From Paenibacillus sp. 32O-W (GTDB taxonomy: Bacteria > Bacillota > Bacilli > Paenibacillales > NBRC-103111), in the NCBI RefSeq assembly GCF_007679495.1, contig NZ_VEGP01000050.1, positions 1-42,374 of the forward strand: a stretch of DNA of 42,374 bases, read 5' to 3'. Positions 24,046-32,462 of the stretch are shown piece after piece. A program made the translations under genes and the position numbers. Under the pieces are notes generated by a model. The model saw only the letters and a program-made list of their open reading frames with translations. It was not told the DNA's origin and did no database searches. Every line of letters starts with the position of its first letter. Position 1 is the stretch's first letter.

Positions 24046-24615
24046 TCACCGGAAGCTCTGCAGCGGAACGAACAGTTCGTTCATCCGGGAGTCGTCCTTG
24101 GCGCTCTCTTCGTAGATTTCCAGCATCAGGGTGCCATTCCCCGGAAGCTTGCTCTGGGGCAGCGAAACCTTTATCGTAAATGGGGCCCACTCGGGGGCTC
24201 CGGCCTCGAGTTGAAGGTGATCCGTCAACAGGTAATCATGACCGTCACTGATGGCATACTGGAAAACTCCTTCAAACACCCTGGCTTCTCCTGTAATGGT
24301 ATAGCTGCCGTTATCGCCATCTATTTCATGAATAACAAACGCTTGATTCGATTGCTCTCCCCGAACTTCGACCCGCTTCAGCTCTTCATTCCAACGAACC
24401 TTTGCTTGAAGGCCTTCCGCCAACTCCTTCAAAGGAATGTAAGTCGTCCCATCGTAATTCAGAATCGGCCATTCCTCATTGCTGTAATTGGCTCCGTTCA
24501 TAAGGACGGGATAAGTGGCTTCAACCAGTTTGTACTCTTTAACCATCTGGGCAAAAACAGTCGTCGACAACGTCAGGGAACAGCCTATGACTATACCGGC
24601 AAACAGTTTCTTCAA
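24046..24615 (-). CDS. Exported protein: copper amine oxidase-type N-domain plus Gmad2 domain
   Basis: A 189-residue secreted protein. The signal peptide (about residues 1-23) ends in TVFAQ. Residues about 35-85 resemble the copper amine oxidase N-terminal-like domain of Firmicute cell-surface proteins (YIPLKELAEGLQAKVRWNEELKRVEV). Residues about 95-185 resemble Gmad2, the Ig-like domain tied to spore germination and cell-surface proteins (ITGEARVFEGVFQYAISDG, then NGTLMLEIYEESAKD). TTG 24615 is chosen because AGGTGGG lies about 6 nt upstream and the signal peptide then begins correctly. It diverges from tag with a 119-bp shared promoter region. Probably a cell-wall or spore-surface protein. 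Confidence 0.75.
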   Translation of the reverse strand: MKKLFAGIVIGCSLTLSTTVFAQMVKEYKLVEATYPVLMNGANYSNEEWPILNYDGTTYIPLKELAEGLQAKVRWNEELKRVEVRGEQSNQAFVIHEIDGDNGSYTITGEARVFEGVFQYAISDGHDYLLTDHLQLEAGAPEWAPFTIKVSLPQSKLPGNGTLMLEIYEESAKDDSRMNELFVPLQSFR

Positions 24616-24734
24616 ACTTTTCCCACCTTTCTCCTCTTTTGTTTCAGTTTGCCATGCCATGTTCTAAAAATCAATGTTTGGAACAGGTAATTTCGAAAGG
24701 TATAATAATTGATAAAAGCACGGAGGCGCTCATG

Positions 24735-25301
24735 ATGAAAAGATGTGCTTGGACTACGGACGACCCGCTGTATATCCAATACCATGACAACGAGTGGGGA
24801 GTTCCCGTTCATGATGACCGCAAGCTGTTTGAAATGCTGCTTCTGGAAGGAATGCAGGCCGGCCTTAGCTGGCTGACAATATTGAAGAAGAGGGAAAACT
24901 TTCGCCAGGCTCTGGACGGGTTCAACCCGGAGCGGATAGCCGAATACGGGCAGGCAGATATAGAAAGGCTACTGAATAACCCGGGCATCGTTCGCAACCG
25001 ATTGAAGCTGGAGGCGACCATTGCCAACGCCCGGGCATTTCTTAAGGTACAGGTGGAATTCGGCAGCTTCGACCGGTATATTTGGGGCTTTGTCGGCGGA
25101 GAACCAATCATTAACCATTGGAACGCCATACAGGAGGTCCCTGCCTCTACGGCAGAGTCCGACAGAATGAGCAAAGACTTGAAAAGCCGGGGCTTCAAAT
25201 TCGTGGGGAGCACTATTTGCTATGCCTATATGCAGGCCGCCGGCATGGTCAATGACCATACAGCGGATTGCTTTCTGTATGCAGGCCGAGCCGGCCGGTA
25301 A
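24735..25301 (+). CDS. tag: DNA-3-methyladenine glycosylase I
   Basis: A 188-residue base-excision repair enzyme that removes 3-methyladenine from alkylated DNA. The zinc ligands of the E. coli enzyme are conserved at the same positions: Cys4, His17, His175 and Cys179. Further family blocks are YHDNEWGVP, LFEMLLLEGMQAGLSW, ILKKRENFRQA and KSRGFKFVGSTICYAYMQA. ATG 24735 is 8 nt after GGAGG; an ATG 3 nt earlier is also possible. Monocistronic, divergent from the exported Gmad2 protein. Confidence 0.95.
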   Translation: MKRCAWTTDDPLYIQYHDNEWGVPVHDDRKLFEMLLLEGMQAGLSWLTILKKRENFRQALDGFNPERIAEYGQADIERLLNNPGIVRNRLKLEATIANARAFLKVQVEFGSFDRYIWGFVGGEPIINHWNAIQEVPASTAESDRMSKDLKSRGFKFVGSTICYAYMQAAGMVNDHTADCFLYAGRAGR

Positions 25302-25353
25302 ATCTACAACGGATATATAGGATAGATGGTTGTATGAAAGACAAGCCTCCAAG

Positions 25354-25380
25354 TTCCCGCCATTGAAGAAGCGGCGGGAA
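25354..25380. repeat. Short perfect inverted repeat between tag and the next gene
   Basis: TTCCCGCC (25354-25361) and GGCGGGAA (25373-25380) with an 11-nt loop. There is no T-run on either strand, so it is not a classical terminator. The convergent gap 25302-25528 holds no gene. Confidence 0.5.
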
Positions 25381-25528
25381 TATGGGGCAAGTGCTGGTTT
25401 CACGGCCGGCTCCATGCGTCGCAGATGATAGAGACTGCGAGATTAAGCGGAATGCAACTGCTGCGTCCGAGCGATGTCCTGGGCGGGTAACGCTCCAGCG
25501 TCTGCGCCAATGAGCCATTAGAGAAGCT

Positions 25529-25846
25529 CTAACGCATTTGCTTCGGCTGCTCTGTCCGCTCAGAGGCCTCGGACAGATCCTGCTTCGCCTGTTCAAGCTG
25601 CTCCAGAACTTGAACGGTCTGCTGCTCCTGGGATTCGTTCGCTTCGGCCCGCAGTCTTTCCTCGGCATCGTATACTGCGCGGTTAGCCTGGCCGACGATC
25701 TGGCGGGCCCGCTGCATTTGCTCAGGATCAGAGCTGGTCATAGCCTGTTCTACCGCCTGCTCTGCGTCCTGAGAGCTATTAAGGGCATGATGAGCGTTTT
25801 GAATGGCGTTTTCCAGCGATTGCTGATGCTGTTTTTGTTGAGTCAA
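25529..25846 (-). CDS. Small Gln/Glu/Ala-rich helical protein, 105 aa
   Basis: A TTG start at 25846 is preceded by AAGGAG (25855-25860, 8 nt away). Upstream in-frame ATGs exist but would put this strong site inside the gene. The product is entirely hydrophilic and predicted all-helical, with Gln, Glu, Ala and Ser making up much of it (HALNSSQDAEQAVEQAM, VLEQLEQAKQDLSEASER). No signal peptide or membrane helix. It resembles lineage-specific small proteins of spore formers rather than a known enzyme; no function is claimed. It diverges from the bceR-like gene. Confidence 0.6.
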   Translation of the reverse strand: MTQQKQHQQSLENAIQNAHHALNSSQDAEQAVEQAMTSSDPEQMQRARQIVGQANRAVYDAEERLRAEANESQEQQTVQVLEQLEQAKQDLSEASERTEQPKQMR

Positions 25847-26016
25847 CGTAGGTTCTCCTTTCCTAGGCATCGGGAATAATGAGATCCGGGTGGACGGATC
25901 TGTTGTCATTAGCATGCGCAGGCCAAGGAAATTCCATCCATGGGCTCGCGTTACGAAGAAGTCGCGTTTTGCAGCGGTCCAAAGCAATGGGTGTGACCTA
26001 CACGGAGGGGATAAAT

Positions 26017-26733
26017 GTGTATCGGATTATGATTGTGGAAGATGATGACAAAATCGCTGAAATATTGAGCGGTTATATTCGCAAATATAATTATGAGGTG
26101 GTTCGTGCCGCACGTTTCGACGATATTAGGAATGAGTTTGTCGAGAACCGTCCTCATTTGGTTCTGTTGGATATCAACCTGCCTCAATACGACGGATTTT
26201 ATTGGTGCAGGCAGATTCGTACGATATCCAATGTCCCGATTATTTTCATCTCGGCCCGCGTAGGGGAGATGGATCAAGTTATGGCCATAGAGAACGGGGG
26301 AGATGATTATTTAACCAAGCCGTTCAACCTGGATGTCGTAGTGGCCAAAATTAAAGGAGCGCTCCGCAGGGCGTATGGCGAATATGCCTCAGTGTCTGCG
26401 GGCTCCGGCGATTTGTATGAAGTTTACGGATTGGGTCTGGACCGGTCCAAGAACCAAGTTCTGTGGAACGGCGACAAAATCATCTTAAGCCATAATGAAT
26501 TCAGGCTCTTAAATTGCCTTATTCAGCAGGTCGGCCAAATTATTACCCGCGAAGAGCTGCTGGAGGAATTATGGGATGATGCCGATTTCGTCGATGACAA
26601 TACTTTGACGGTAAACGTGACCCGGGTGCGCAAGAAGCTGGAGGAGCTGGGCATTAAGGGTGCCATTGAGACGGTGCGGGGACAAGGATACCGGTTGGAG
26701 CCGGTATGGAAGAGGGAGTCGGCAGATGCTTAA
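26017..26733 (+). CDS. BceR-like response regulator (OmpR family)
   Basis: A 238-residue response regulator. The receiver domain has acidic residues EDDD (about 8-11), phosphoacceptor Asp in LLDINLPQYDGFYWCRQIR (about 52-65) and Lys in DYLTKPF (about 102-108). The C-terminal winged helix (about 145-232) ends GTxRGQGYRL-like. The LPxYDGFYWCRxIR block is characteristic of the BceR/YvcP group that controls peptide-antibiotic ABC transporters. GTG 26017 follows GGAGGGG by 6 nt. It overlaps the sensor kinase gene by 8 nt. The probable target is the ABC operon that starts at 27932. Confidence 0.9.
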   Translation: MYRIMIVEDDDKIAEILSGYIRKYNYEVVRAARFDDIRNEFVENRPHLVLLDINLPQYDGFYWCRQIRTISNVPIIFISARVGEMDQVMAIENGGDDYLTKPFNLDVVVAKIKGALRRAYGEYASVSAGSGDLYEVYGLGLDRSKNQVLWNGDKIILSHNEFRLLNCLIQQVGQIITREELLEELWDDADFVDDNTLTVNVTRVRKKLEELGIKGAIETVRGQGYRLEPVWKRESADA

Positions 26734-27829
26734 ATCCTTTCTCAAAGACCGCTTGATGTACATGTTTGTTTATTTAATCAACGTGGTTCTCATCGTGCTG
26801 GTTGTTTATTTAAGCTATTCGCATGAAGGAGTTCTGCTCCCCTGGGGCAATCTATTCTACATTTTTATTTTATCACTGGCCGGATTGACCTGCTTTCTGT
26901 TCATCGATTATGTGCGTCAGCGAACCTTCTATCGCCAATTGGCTCTTATATCGGAAGACGGGATTAAACCGGACCAGATCCTGAGCCTCGAGTCTGCGGT
27001 GACACAGGAGCAGTTGCGTGTGCAGGAATTGCTGCATACCTGTTACAGGCTCTATGCCAAAGAGCTTCATGAGTACCGTGCTAAGCAGGAACAGCACCTG
27101 AACTTCACCAATCAATGGGTTCATCAAATGAAAACCCCGGTCTCGGTCATCGATCTGTTGGTCCAGCAAGCGTCTAAAGATGACCCTTCCGGCCAATGGA
27201 AGCCGCTCTTTCAAAGCATCAGGGAGGAAACGGATCGGCTGAGCCATGGGTTAAGCATGATGCTCCACACGGCCAGGCTGGAGAAATTCGAACTGGATTT
27301 GAAGGCGGATCGGATAGAGCTCGTTTCTTTGGTAAGAGGGGTTATTAACGAATATAAATCGGTATGGATCGCTCGTTCCCTCTACCCTAAGTTAACTGCG
27401 GAGAAGCAGGAGGTTTATGTAGAGACGGACCGCAAGTGGATGGAGTTCATCCTTCGCCAGATTCTGACCAACGCGATTAAATATTCTGTGGCTAAACGCA
27501 AGACAACTTCTTCGCACGATAAGGACAGCGGGGAGATAAAGGCCATGCAATTGAAGATTACGATCGAAGAGAAGGAGAAGGGGTGGAGCCTTGCCATCCA
27601 GGACGAAGGGATCGGCATCCCCGAGCAGGATCTTCCGCGCGTATTCGACCCTTTCTTCACCGGGTCCAACGGAAGAACAACGGCAGAGTCTACGGGGATG
27701 GGGTTGTTCCTGGCCCAGCAAGTATGCGGAAAGCTCGGACACCGTCTGTCGGTTACCTCTCAGGAAGGCCAGGGAACGACGGTAACCATCCTCTTCCCGA
27801 AACCGTCGTCCATGTATGACTTCTCATAG
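26726..27829 (+). CDS. BceS-like intramembrane-sensing histidine kinase
   Basis: A 367-residue kinase with two N-terminal membrane helices (about residues 13-32 and 40-58) and almost no extracellular loop, so it senses through its ABC transporter partner rather than ligand directly. The H-box is FTNQWVHQMKTPVSV (about 128-142). The ATPase has N-box LRQILTNAIKYS, G1 IQDEGIGIPEQDLPRVFDPF and G2 STGMGLFLAQQ. ATG 26726 overlaps the regulator stop, with GGGAG upstream. Together with 26017 and the transporter 27932-30611 it forms a complete Bce module. Confidence 0.9.
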   Translation: MLKSFLKDRLMYMFVYLINVVLIVLVVYLSYSHEGVLLPWGNLFYIFILSLAGLTCFLFIDYVRQRTFYRQLALISEDGIKPDQILSLESAVTQEQLRVQELLHTCYRLYAKELHEYRAKQEQHLNFTNQWVHQMKTPVSVIDLLVQQASKDDPSGQWKPLFQSIREETDRLSHGLSMMLHTARLEKFELDLKADRIELVSLVRGVINEYKSVWIARSLYPKLTAEKQEVYVETDRKWMEFILRQILTNAIKYSVAKRKTTSSHDKDSGEIKAMQLKITIEEKEKGWSLAIQDEGIGIPEQDLPRVFDPFFTGSNGRTTAESTGMGLFLAQQVCGKLGHRLSVTSQEGQGTTVTILFPKPSSMYDFS

Positions 27830-27931
27830 GATGAAGAATGACGGCAAGATATTCCCGCGAACGGAGGTTACCTACAAATTTTAACGGAAGGCCCTCTGTC
27901 GGCATCGGAGAAAAAGAACGGAGGAAGCGGA

Positions 27932-28711
27932 ATGACCGTGTTAAAAGCCAATGCGCTGACGAAAATATACGGCTCCCCCAAAAGCAGCATGACTTACAAA
28001 GCGCTCGACAACTTCCATTTGGAAATTGCGGAGGGCGAATTCGTGGGGGTCATGGGACCGTCGGGCAGCGGCAAAACCACACTGCTTAATATATTGGCCA
28101 CGATCGATACTCCTACATCCGGTCATGTAGAAATTAACGGGACGGACCCTTCCCGGCTCAGGAAGAATAAACTGGCCCTGTTTCGGAGAAGGCAGCTCGG
28201 ATTTGTCTTCCAGGACTTTAATTTGCTGGATACACTATCTATCAAGGAGAACATTATTCTCCCTCTCGTCCTGGACAACACGCCCGTTAAGGTGATGGAA
28301 GAACGACTACAGGAGATCGCGGATATTCTCGGCATCCAATCCATCTTGAACAAGCGGACCTTCGAAGTATCCGGAGGGCAGCAGCAGCGGACGGCCATTG
28401 CCAGAGCCATGATTCACCGGCCTTCCATTCTGTTTGCCGATGAGTTGACGGGCAATCTGGATTCCAAATCGGCCAACGATGTCATGCTTTCCCTTAAAGA
28501 AGTGAATGAACGGCAGAACGCGACAATCATGATGGTGACGCACGATCCGTTCGTCGCAAGCTTCTGCGGGCGAATCATCTTTATCAAGGACGGCAAGCCT
28601 TTCTCGGAAATCCGCAGAGGCTCCAACCGACAGGCTTTTTTTCAGCAAATCTTGGACTCGTTGAGCGTATTGGGAGGCACCTTCGATGAAATACCGGCAG
28701 CTCGCCATTAA
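27932..28711 (+). CDS. BceA-like ABC transporter ATP-binding protein
   Basis: A 259-residue ATPase of the MacB/BceA group. Walker A is MGPSGSGKTTLLN (about residues 40-52), the Q-loop is FVFQDFNLLD, the signature is VSGGQQQR (about 147-154) and Walker B is ILFADELTGNLDS (about 168-180), where the usual Pro after the Glu is Leu. The switch His is in VTHDP. It powers the FtsX-like permease encoded next, which overlaps its 3' end by 26 nt. The module confers resistance to bacitracin-like or lantibiotic peptides in Bacillus; the actual drug here is unknown. The start ATG follows AACGGAGGAAGCGG. Confidence 0.92.
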   Translation: MTVLKANALTKIYGSPKSSMTYKALDNFHLEIAEGEFVGVMGPSGSGKTTLLNILATIDTPTSGHVEINGTDPSRLRKNKLALFRRRQLGFVFQDFNLLDTLSIKENIILPLVLDNTPVKVMEERLQEIADILGIQSILNKRTFEVSGGQQQRTAIARAMIHRPSILFADELTGNLDSKSANDVMLSLKEVNERQNATIMMVTHDPFVASFCGRIIFIKDGKPFSEIRRGSNRQAFFQQILDSLSVLGGTFDEIPAARH

Positions 28712-30611
28712 GAATGTTGCCGGGAATTGGCATCAGTATATAGCTTTTTTTCTGAGCAGCGTATTTTCCGTCATGATCTTCTTCATCTATGCCGAGTTTA
28801 TTTTCCATCCGGGTGTCGTGAACGGGACGATCCGGGCCGCTGACAAGGTCCGCAACGGGCTTATCGCATGTGAGTATATCATTTTCATCTTCTCGTTTTT
28901 TTTCGTGCTGTATTCCAATTCTGCATTTATTAAATCGCGCAAGAAGGAATTCGGCTTGTTCACGCTGCTCGGGATGAACCACTGGCAATTGAAGAGAATG
29001 GTCTGGTATGAGAGCTCGATTATCGCGCTTGTTTCCATTGCCGTTGGGATGGCGTTCGGTTCTTTGTTTGCGAAGCTGTTCTTTATGACCTTGGCCGAAT
29101 TGTTAAAAACCAATGATCCGATTCCGTTCCGGTTTGTTCCCAAGGCGGTAGGGATCACGGCAGGAGGGTTCTTCCTGCTGTTCCAGGTCATTACCTTGTT
29201 CAACCTGTTCCGGCTTAGGCGCAGCAAGATTATCGATCTGCTCCAAGCGGCCAAAAAACCGAAGAATGTGCCGGCCTTCTCATGGTTTCTCGTCCTCCTG
29301 TCGCTGATATGTCTTGGGACAGGGTACTATCTGGCGTGTATTTCCAACATGTCAAACATTGTCAAAACCTTCTTTGTCGTGCTGTTCCTTGTCATAACAG
29401 GAACGTATTTTCTGTATACACAAGGAAGTACGGCCATATTCCGCAAGCTGCAAAGAATGAAATCCGTCTATTACAAGCAAACTCACTTGATCACGATTTC
29501 CCAACTCGTCTTCAAGATGAAAGATAATGCCCGGCTGCTATTTGCGGTTTCCATTCTCAGTGCGGTCGTTCTGACCGCATCCGGTACCATCTATGTGTTC
29601 TACCATGATTCCCGAAGCCAATTGCTGGAGCGGTATCCACAAACGATAGGATACGAAGAGCAAGGGATGGAAGGCCACCCGGTTATGGACCCGCAGAGAA
29701 TTAGAGACATTATGCGGCAGGAAAAGGTGCAGATCGAATATGAATTCGAAATGACGGGGGTTATTGTCCCCTTTCAAATTAAATATATAAACACGACGGA
29801 AACTTCGGCGCTCATTATACCGGCAAGCAAATATAATGAGCTCGCTGAGCGGAAGTCCTGGAAGCCGGTGAAGGTGAAGGAGGGGCATGCGCTGTTCGTA
29901 TTTCCGTACCGAAATATATTGGGACATGATTTTTTCGCCAAGGGGGACCTGCTGGAAACATCGATAGGCGAGCATAAGGTGACCTTTGAAATGGATGGGC
30001 AGATCAATAAAGGATTAGGGAATACGGGCTATCGGGAAAGATCCTTCCTCATTATTAATGATGAGCATTATAGACAGTTGATGGGCTCCACCCCGGATAC
30101 TCTCAAAATAAGATATTACGGCTTTGAACTGAAGAACTGGGAGCGGACGAATGATACGGTGAACCGGGTGATCAGAGAAATAGATCAGGAGCAAATGCCG
30201 TATTTTACCTCGCGGGTTCAGGATTACTTGGACATGACCCAGGCGAATTCGTTAACGCTGTTTATTGGAATTTTCATAAGCGTGCTGTTTTTTATAGCGG
30301 CGGGCAGCATGATATATTTTAAATGGTTCACAGAGCTGCAGGAGGATCAGGCCGTCTACAGGTCCCTGCGAAAGATCGGCATGACGCCGGCGGAATTGAA
30401 GAGAGTGGTTACTACCCAGATCGGGCTTGTTTTCTTCATTCCTTTTATGGTCGGTACGGTCCATGCCTGCTTCGCGTTCAAAGCGCTTGGGAATCTGCTT
30501 GCCGTCAGTGTCTGGAAGTATGGATTAGTCGTCATCGGCCTGTTCTTCTTTATGCAGTACCTCTATTTTATCCTTACTCGTTATGCATACATGAGGCGTA
30601 TTTTGAAATAA
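28686..30611 (+). CDS. BceB-like ABC transporter permease (FtsX family)
   Basis: A 641-residue permease of the length and architecture of BceB: helix 1 at about residues 16-38, further helices about 58-75, 105-130, 148-172, 200-220, 230-246 and 283-305, a large extracellular domain of about 210 residues (about 308-520) and three C-terminal helices (about 525-550, 583-605, 612-632). KKEFGLFTLLGMNHWQLKRM is the conserved FtsX element after helix 2. The extracellular domain is where BceB-type permeases meet antimicrobial peptides. ATG 28686 lies inside bceA with GGGAGG 8 nt upstream. The unit ends at the terminator 30629. Confidence 0.9.
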   Translation: MKYRQLAIKNVAGNWHQYIAFFLSSVFSVMIFFIYAEFIFHPGVVNGTIRAADKVRNGLIACEYIIFIFSFFFVLYSNSAFIKSRKKEFGLFTLLGMNHWQLKRMVWYESSIIALVSIAVGMAFGSLFAKLFFMTLAELLKTNDPIPFRFVPKAVGITAGGFFLLFQVITLFNLFRLRRSKIIDLLQAAKKPKNVPAFSWFLVLLSLICLGTGYYLACISNMSNIVKTFFVVLFLVITGTYFLYTQGSTAIFRKLQRMKSVYYKQTHLITISQLVFKMKDNARLLFAVSILSAVVLTASGTIYVFYHDSRSQLLERYPQTIGYEEQGMEGHPVMDPQRIRDIMRQEKVQIEYEFEMTGVIVPFQIKYINTTETSALIIPASKYNELAERKSWKPVKVKEGHALFVFPYRNILGHDFFAKGDLLETSIGEHKVTFEMDGQINKGLGNTGYRERSFLIINDEHYRQLMGSTPDTLKIRYYGFELKNWERTNDTVNRVIREIDQEQMPYFTSRVQDYLDMTQANSLTLFIGIFISVLFFIAAGSMIYFKWFTELQEDQAVYRSLRKIGMTPAELKRVVTTQIGLVFFIPFMVGTVHACFAFKALGNLLAVSVWKYGLVVIGLFFFMQYLYFILTRYAYMRRILK

Positions 30612-30628
30612 ATCGATACTCGTCCAGG

Positions 30629-30660
30629 ATGCCCCGGAAACCGGGGTGTTCTTTTTTTTC
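30629..30660 (+). terminator. Intrinsic terminator of the Bce transporter operon
   Basis: CCCCGG, loop AAA, CCGGGG (30632-30646), followed by TGTTCTTTTTTTTC. Confidence 0.85.
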
Positions 30661-30884
30661 TTCTCCGCGGGGATCGAGCCGGACTGCGATTTCGGCATTT
30701 TTTCATTCGGTCTATTGCCGTTTGCCCACATATCGTGAGAGTAGCGGTATAAAGGTATGAACCTGCACATTGCATCTTTTTTACTCGATTGCTTGACAAA
30801 TTCACACGCCCGTTGGCTCGACGTGACAGCGTTGCTAGATGCTCTGCCCCTTCCAATCGTTCGGCAGGAATCAACAGCGGATAT

Positions 30885-30935
30885 GATATAATGGACCATA
30901 GATTTTGAGGGCGGTTCCCTGGAACGGGAGCCCTC
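30885..30935 (+). promoter_or_regulatory. Extended -10 promoter and leader hairpin of the 59-aa gene
   Basis: TGATATAAT (30884-30892) is an extended -10. It is followed by a leader hairpin with GAGGGC (30907-30912) pairing GCCCTC (30930-30935) and TTCC pairing GGAA inside. No U-run follows. The rest of 30661-31020 shows no gene. Confidence 0.45.
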
Positions 30936-31020
30936 CTTAAGCAAAGTTTCTTCATCGAGAATATGTACTGTCCATTAACGTTCTGACCCAATGATGCGGG
31001 CCGTCGAAATGGAGCAATCG

Positions 31021-31200
31021 ATGCTGCATTATTATATTTGTTATAAGGGAAGAAGACTCTGGGGACCAATGACGAAAGAAGAAGCCATAGCCGAACTCTT
31101 CGAGCTGAACCGTGCTTTCACCGGGCTTAGTATACAGATTGTGGATGCAAGAACGAATAAGATAAAGGGAGAAATCAACCCGAAACGGCGCAAGAAATAG
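31021..31200 (+). CDS. Small protein of unknown function, 59 aa
   Basis: ATG 31021 is 6 nt after GGAG; the earlier in-frame ATG at 30991 lacks a site. The product begins MLHYYICYKGRRLWGPMTKEE, has a helical middle (EEAIAELFELNRAF), a strand (LSIQIVDARTNK) and a very basic end (NPKRRKK). It is soluble and compact, perhaps nucleic-acid binding given the tail, but no family is recognised. It is preceded by an extended -10 promoter with a hairpin leader. Confidence 0.55.
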   Translation: MLHYYICYKGRRLWGPMTKEEAIAELFELNRAFTGLSIQIVDARTNKIKGEINPKRRKK

Positions 31201-31274
31201 AAGAATATAAGTGTCTGGACGAGGCAGACCCGTACGAAGCGTCTTATTCGGGGCCGGCTTGCCCAGGAAATCTA

Positions 31275-31303
31275 TTGACGGATCAGAATGAGCTTGACAT
31301 AAT
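31275..31303 (+). promoter_or_regulatory. Sigma-A promoter of the phosphodiesterase gene
   Basis: TTGACG (31275-31280), 17-nt spacer, CATAAT (31298-31303). This predicts a leader of about 150 nt before the start codon. Confidence 0.6.
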
Positions 31304-31328
31304 AGGGATAGTCAAATAATTCAGGTGG

Positions 31329-31402
31329 AGACGCTGAGAAAACCTGCAAGCATTCAAGGCTTTGCGAGAGCGAAGGGCTTGTGGTTTTATCGCGTCTTTT
31401 TT
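31329..31402 (+). ncRNA. Candidate structured 5' leader with terminator-like end
   Basis: Three nested helices: AGACGC (31329-31334) with GCGTCT (31392-31397) followed by a T-run; CAAGC (31347-31351) with GCTTG (31377-31381); and CTTTGC-GAGA-GCGAAG (31360-31375) with a GNRA tetraloop. The outer helix plus T-run looks like a terminator, so the leader may work as an attenuator or riboswitch for the downstream gene. No known class recognised. Confidence 0.4.
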
Positions 31403-31457
31403 GTCATGCGGCTGTGCGGCTTGGCAAGTACTCACCAACCATTCAAAGGAGATTGTT

Positions 31458-32189
31458 ATGAACACAAACAGGACAATGAATATCGGTCACCGGGGAGCAG
31501 CTTCAGAAGCACCCGAGAATACGCTGATCGCCTTCCAGAAGGCTCTGGAGCAAGGGGCAGACGGATTGGAGCTGGACATTCATCTGACTGCGGACGGGGA
31601 GATTGTCGTTTGTCACGATTCGACGGTCAACCGGACGACGGATGGAACAGGGGCCATCCGCTCCATGACGGTGGCAGAGCTGAAAAAGCTGGACGCCGGA
31701 ATCCGTTTTGACGAATCGTTCCGCGGGGAGCGAATCCCTCTATTGTCAGAGGTTTTTGAACTGGTTCCGAAGCATATTATGATTAACATCGAGCTGAAGA
31801 ATACTTATGATGGAGCTGTCGAAGGTAAACTGGTCGATCTGATTCGGAGCTCGGACCGGTTGGATTCCGTCGTGGTTTCCTCCTTCCGCCATCAATGTCT
31901 TGCCCGTCTTAAGGCTCTGGAGCCGGACTTGAAGATCGGGATTCTTTACGATGAGCTGTACAGCCACAGAGGCTATGCCGATTTAAGCCCGGCGCCTTTA
32001 TACTCGGTTCATCCTCACTTCCGTTATATCCAGGCCGAGGATATCCGCGATTTGCGGGAAGGCGGCTATGAGGTCTATGTATATACTGTAAATAATGAGG
32101 ATGATATGAGGAAGATGATTGAGGCCGGAGTAACGGGGATTATTACCGATTGCCCGGCTAAGCTGCAGAAGCTGCTGACCGGGAAATAA
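31458..32189 (+). CDS. Glycerophosphodiester phosphodiesterase (cytoplasmic type)
   Basis: A 243-residue GDPD enzyme that hydrolyses glycerophosphodiesters to glycerol-3-phosphate and an alcohol. It has the TIM-barrel catalytic set: GHRG (His11, Arg12), ENT (20-22), ELDIH (Glu38, Asp40) and CHD (His53). No signal peptide, so a UgpQ-type cytoplasmic enzyme for phospholipid or teichoic-acid breakdown products. ATG 31458 follows AAAGGAG by 6 nt. The long leader upstream carries a candidate regulatory structure; a terminator follows at 32223. Confidence 0.92.
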   Translation: MNTNRTMNIGHRGAASEAPENTLIAFQKALEQGADGLELDIHLTADGEIVVCHDSTVNRTTDGTGAIRSMTVAELKKLDAGIRFDESFRGERIPLLSEVFELVPKHIMINIELKNTYDGAVEGKLVDLIRSSDRLDSVVVSSFRHQCLARLKALEPDLKIGILYDELYSHRGYADLSPAPLYSVHPHFRYIQAEDIRDLREGGYEVYVYTVNNEDDMRKMIEAGVTGIITDCPAKLQKLLTGK

Positions 32190-32222
32190 CCCGGATATTT
32201 CATAATCTATATCCTTCGCATG

Positions 32223-32260
32223 AGCAGTCCAGGGGAGCCCCTTGGGCTGCTTTTCTTTTA
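32223..32260 (+). terminator. Intrinsic terminator of the phosphodiesterase gene
   Basis: GCAGTCCAGGGG (32224-32235) pairs imperfectly with CCCCTTGGGCTGC (32238-32250), followed by TTTTCTTTT. Confidence 0.8.
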
Positions 32261-32284
32261 CGCAAAGTTTATTAATGCATCATA

Positions 32285-32349
32285 GGTCATATCGGTTTAT
32301 TACAAGGGTCATATGGAAAATATGACCGGCATCATAGCCATTTTATGAC
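32285..32349 (+). promoter_or_regulatory. Operator-like array of four GGTCATAT half-sites
   Basis: GGTCATAT occurs at 32285-32292 and 32307-32314, 22 nt apart. The inverted form ATATGACC at 32320-32327 makes a perfect palindrome with the second copy around GGAAA. A fourth inverted TATGAC lies at 32344-32349, 23 nt further. Spacing of about two helical turns suggests cooperative binding of a dimeric regulator to the RND operon promoter region. The regulator is not identified in this window. Confidence 0.55.
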
Positions 32350-32462
32350 TTTTTCCACCTGTCACCCATAGGGACAATCGATATACTTATTTGTGAATAA
32401 AATTAGAAAGGTTCGGCCGACCAAGGCCGTTCCAATAACAGGAGTGGGGGGAGCAAGCCAAT

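Noticed and set aside
25354-25380. Terminator for tag or for the Gln-rich protein gene
   Set aside because: The stem is good but there is no T-run on either strand.
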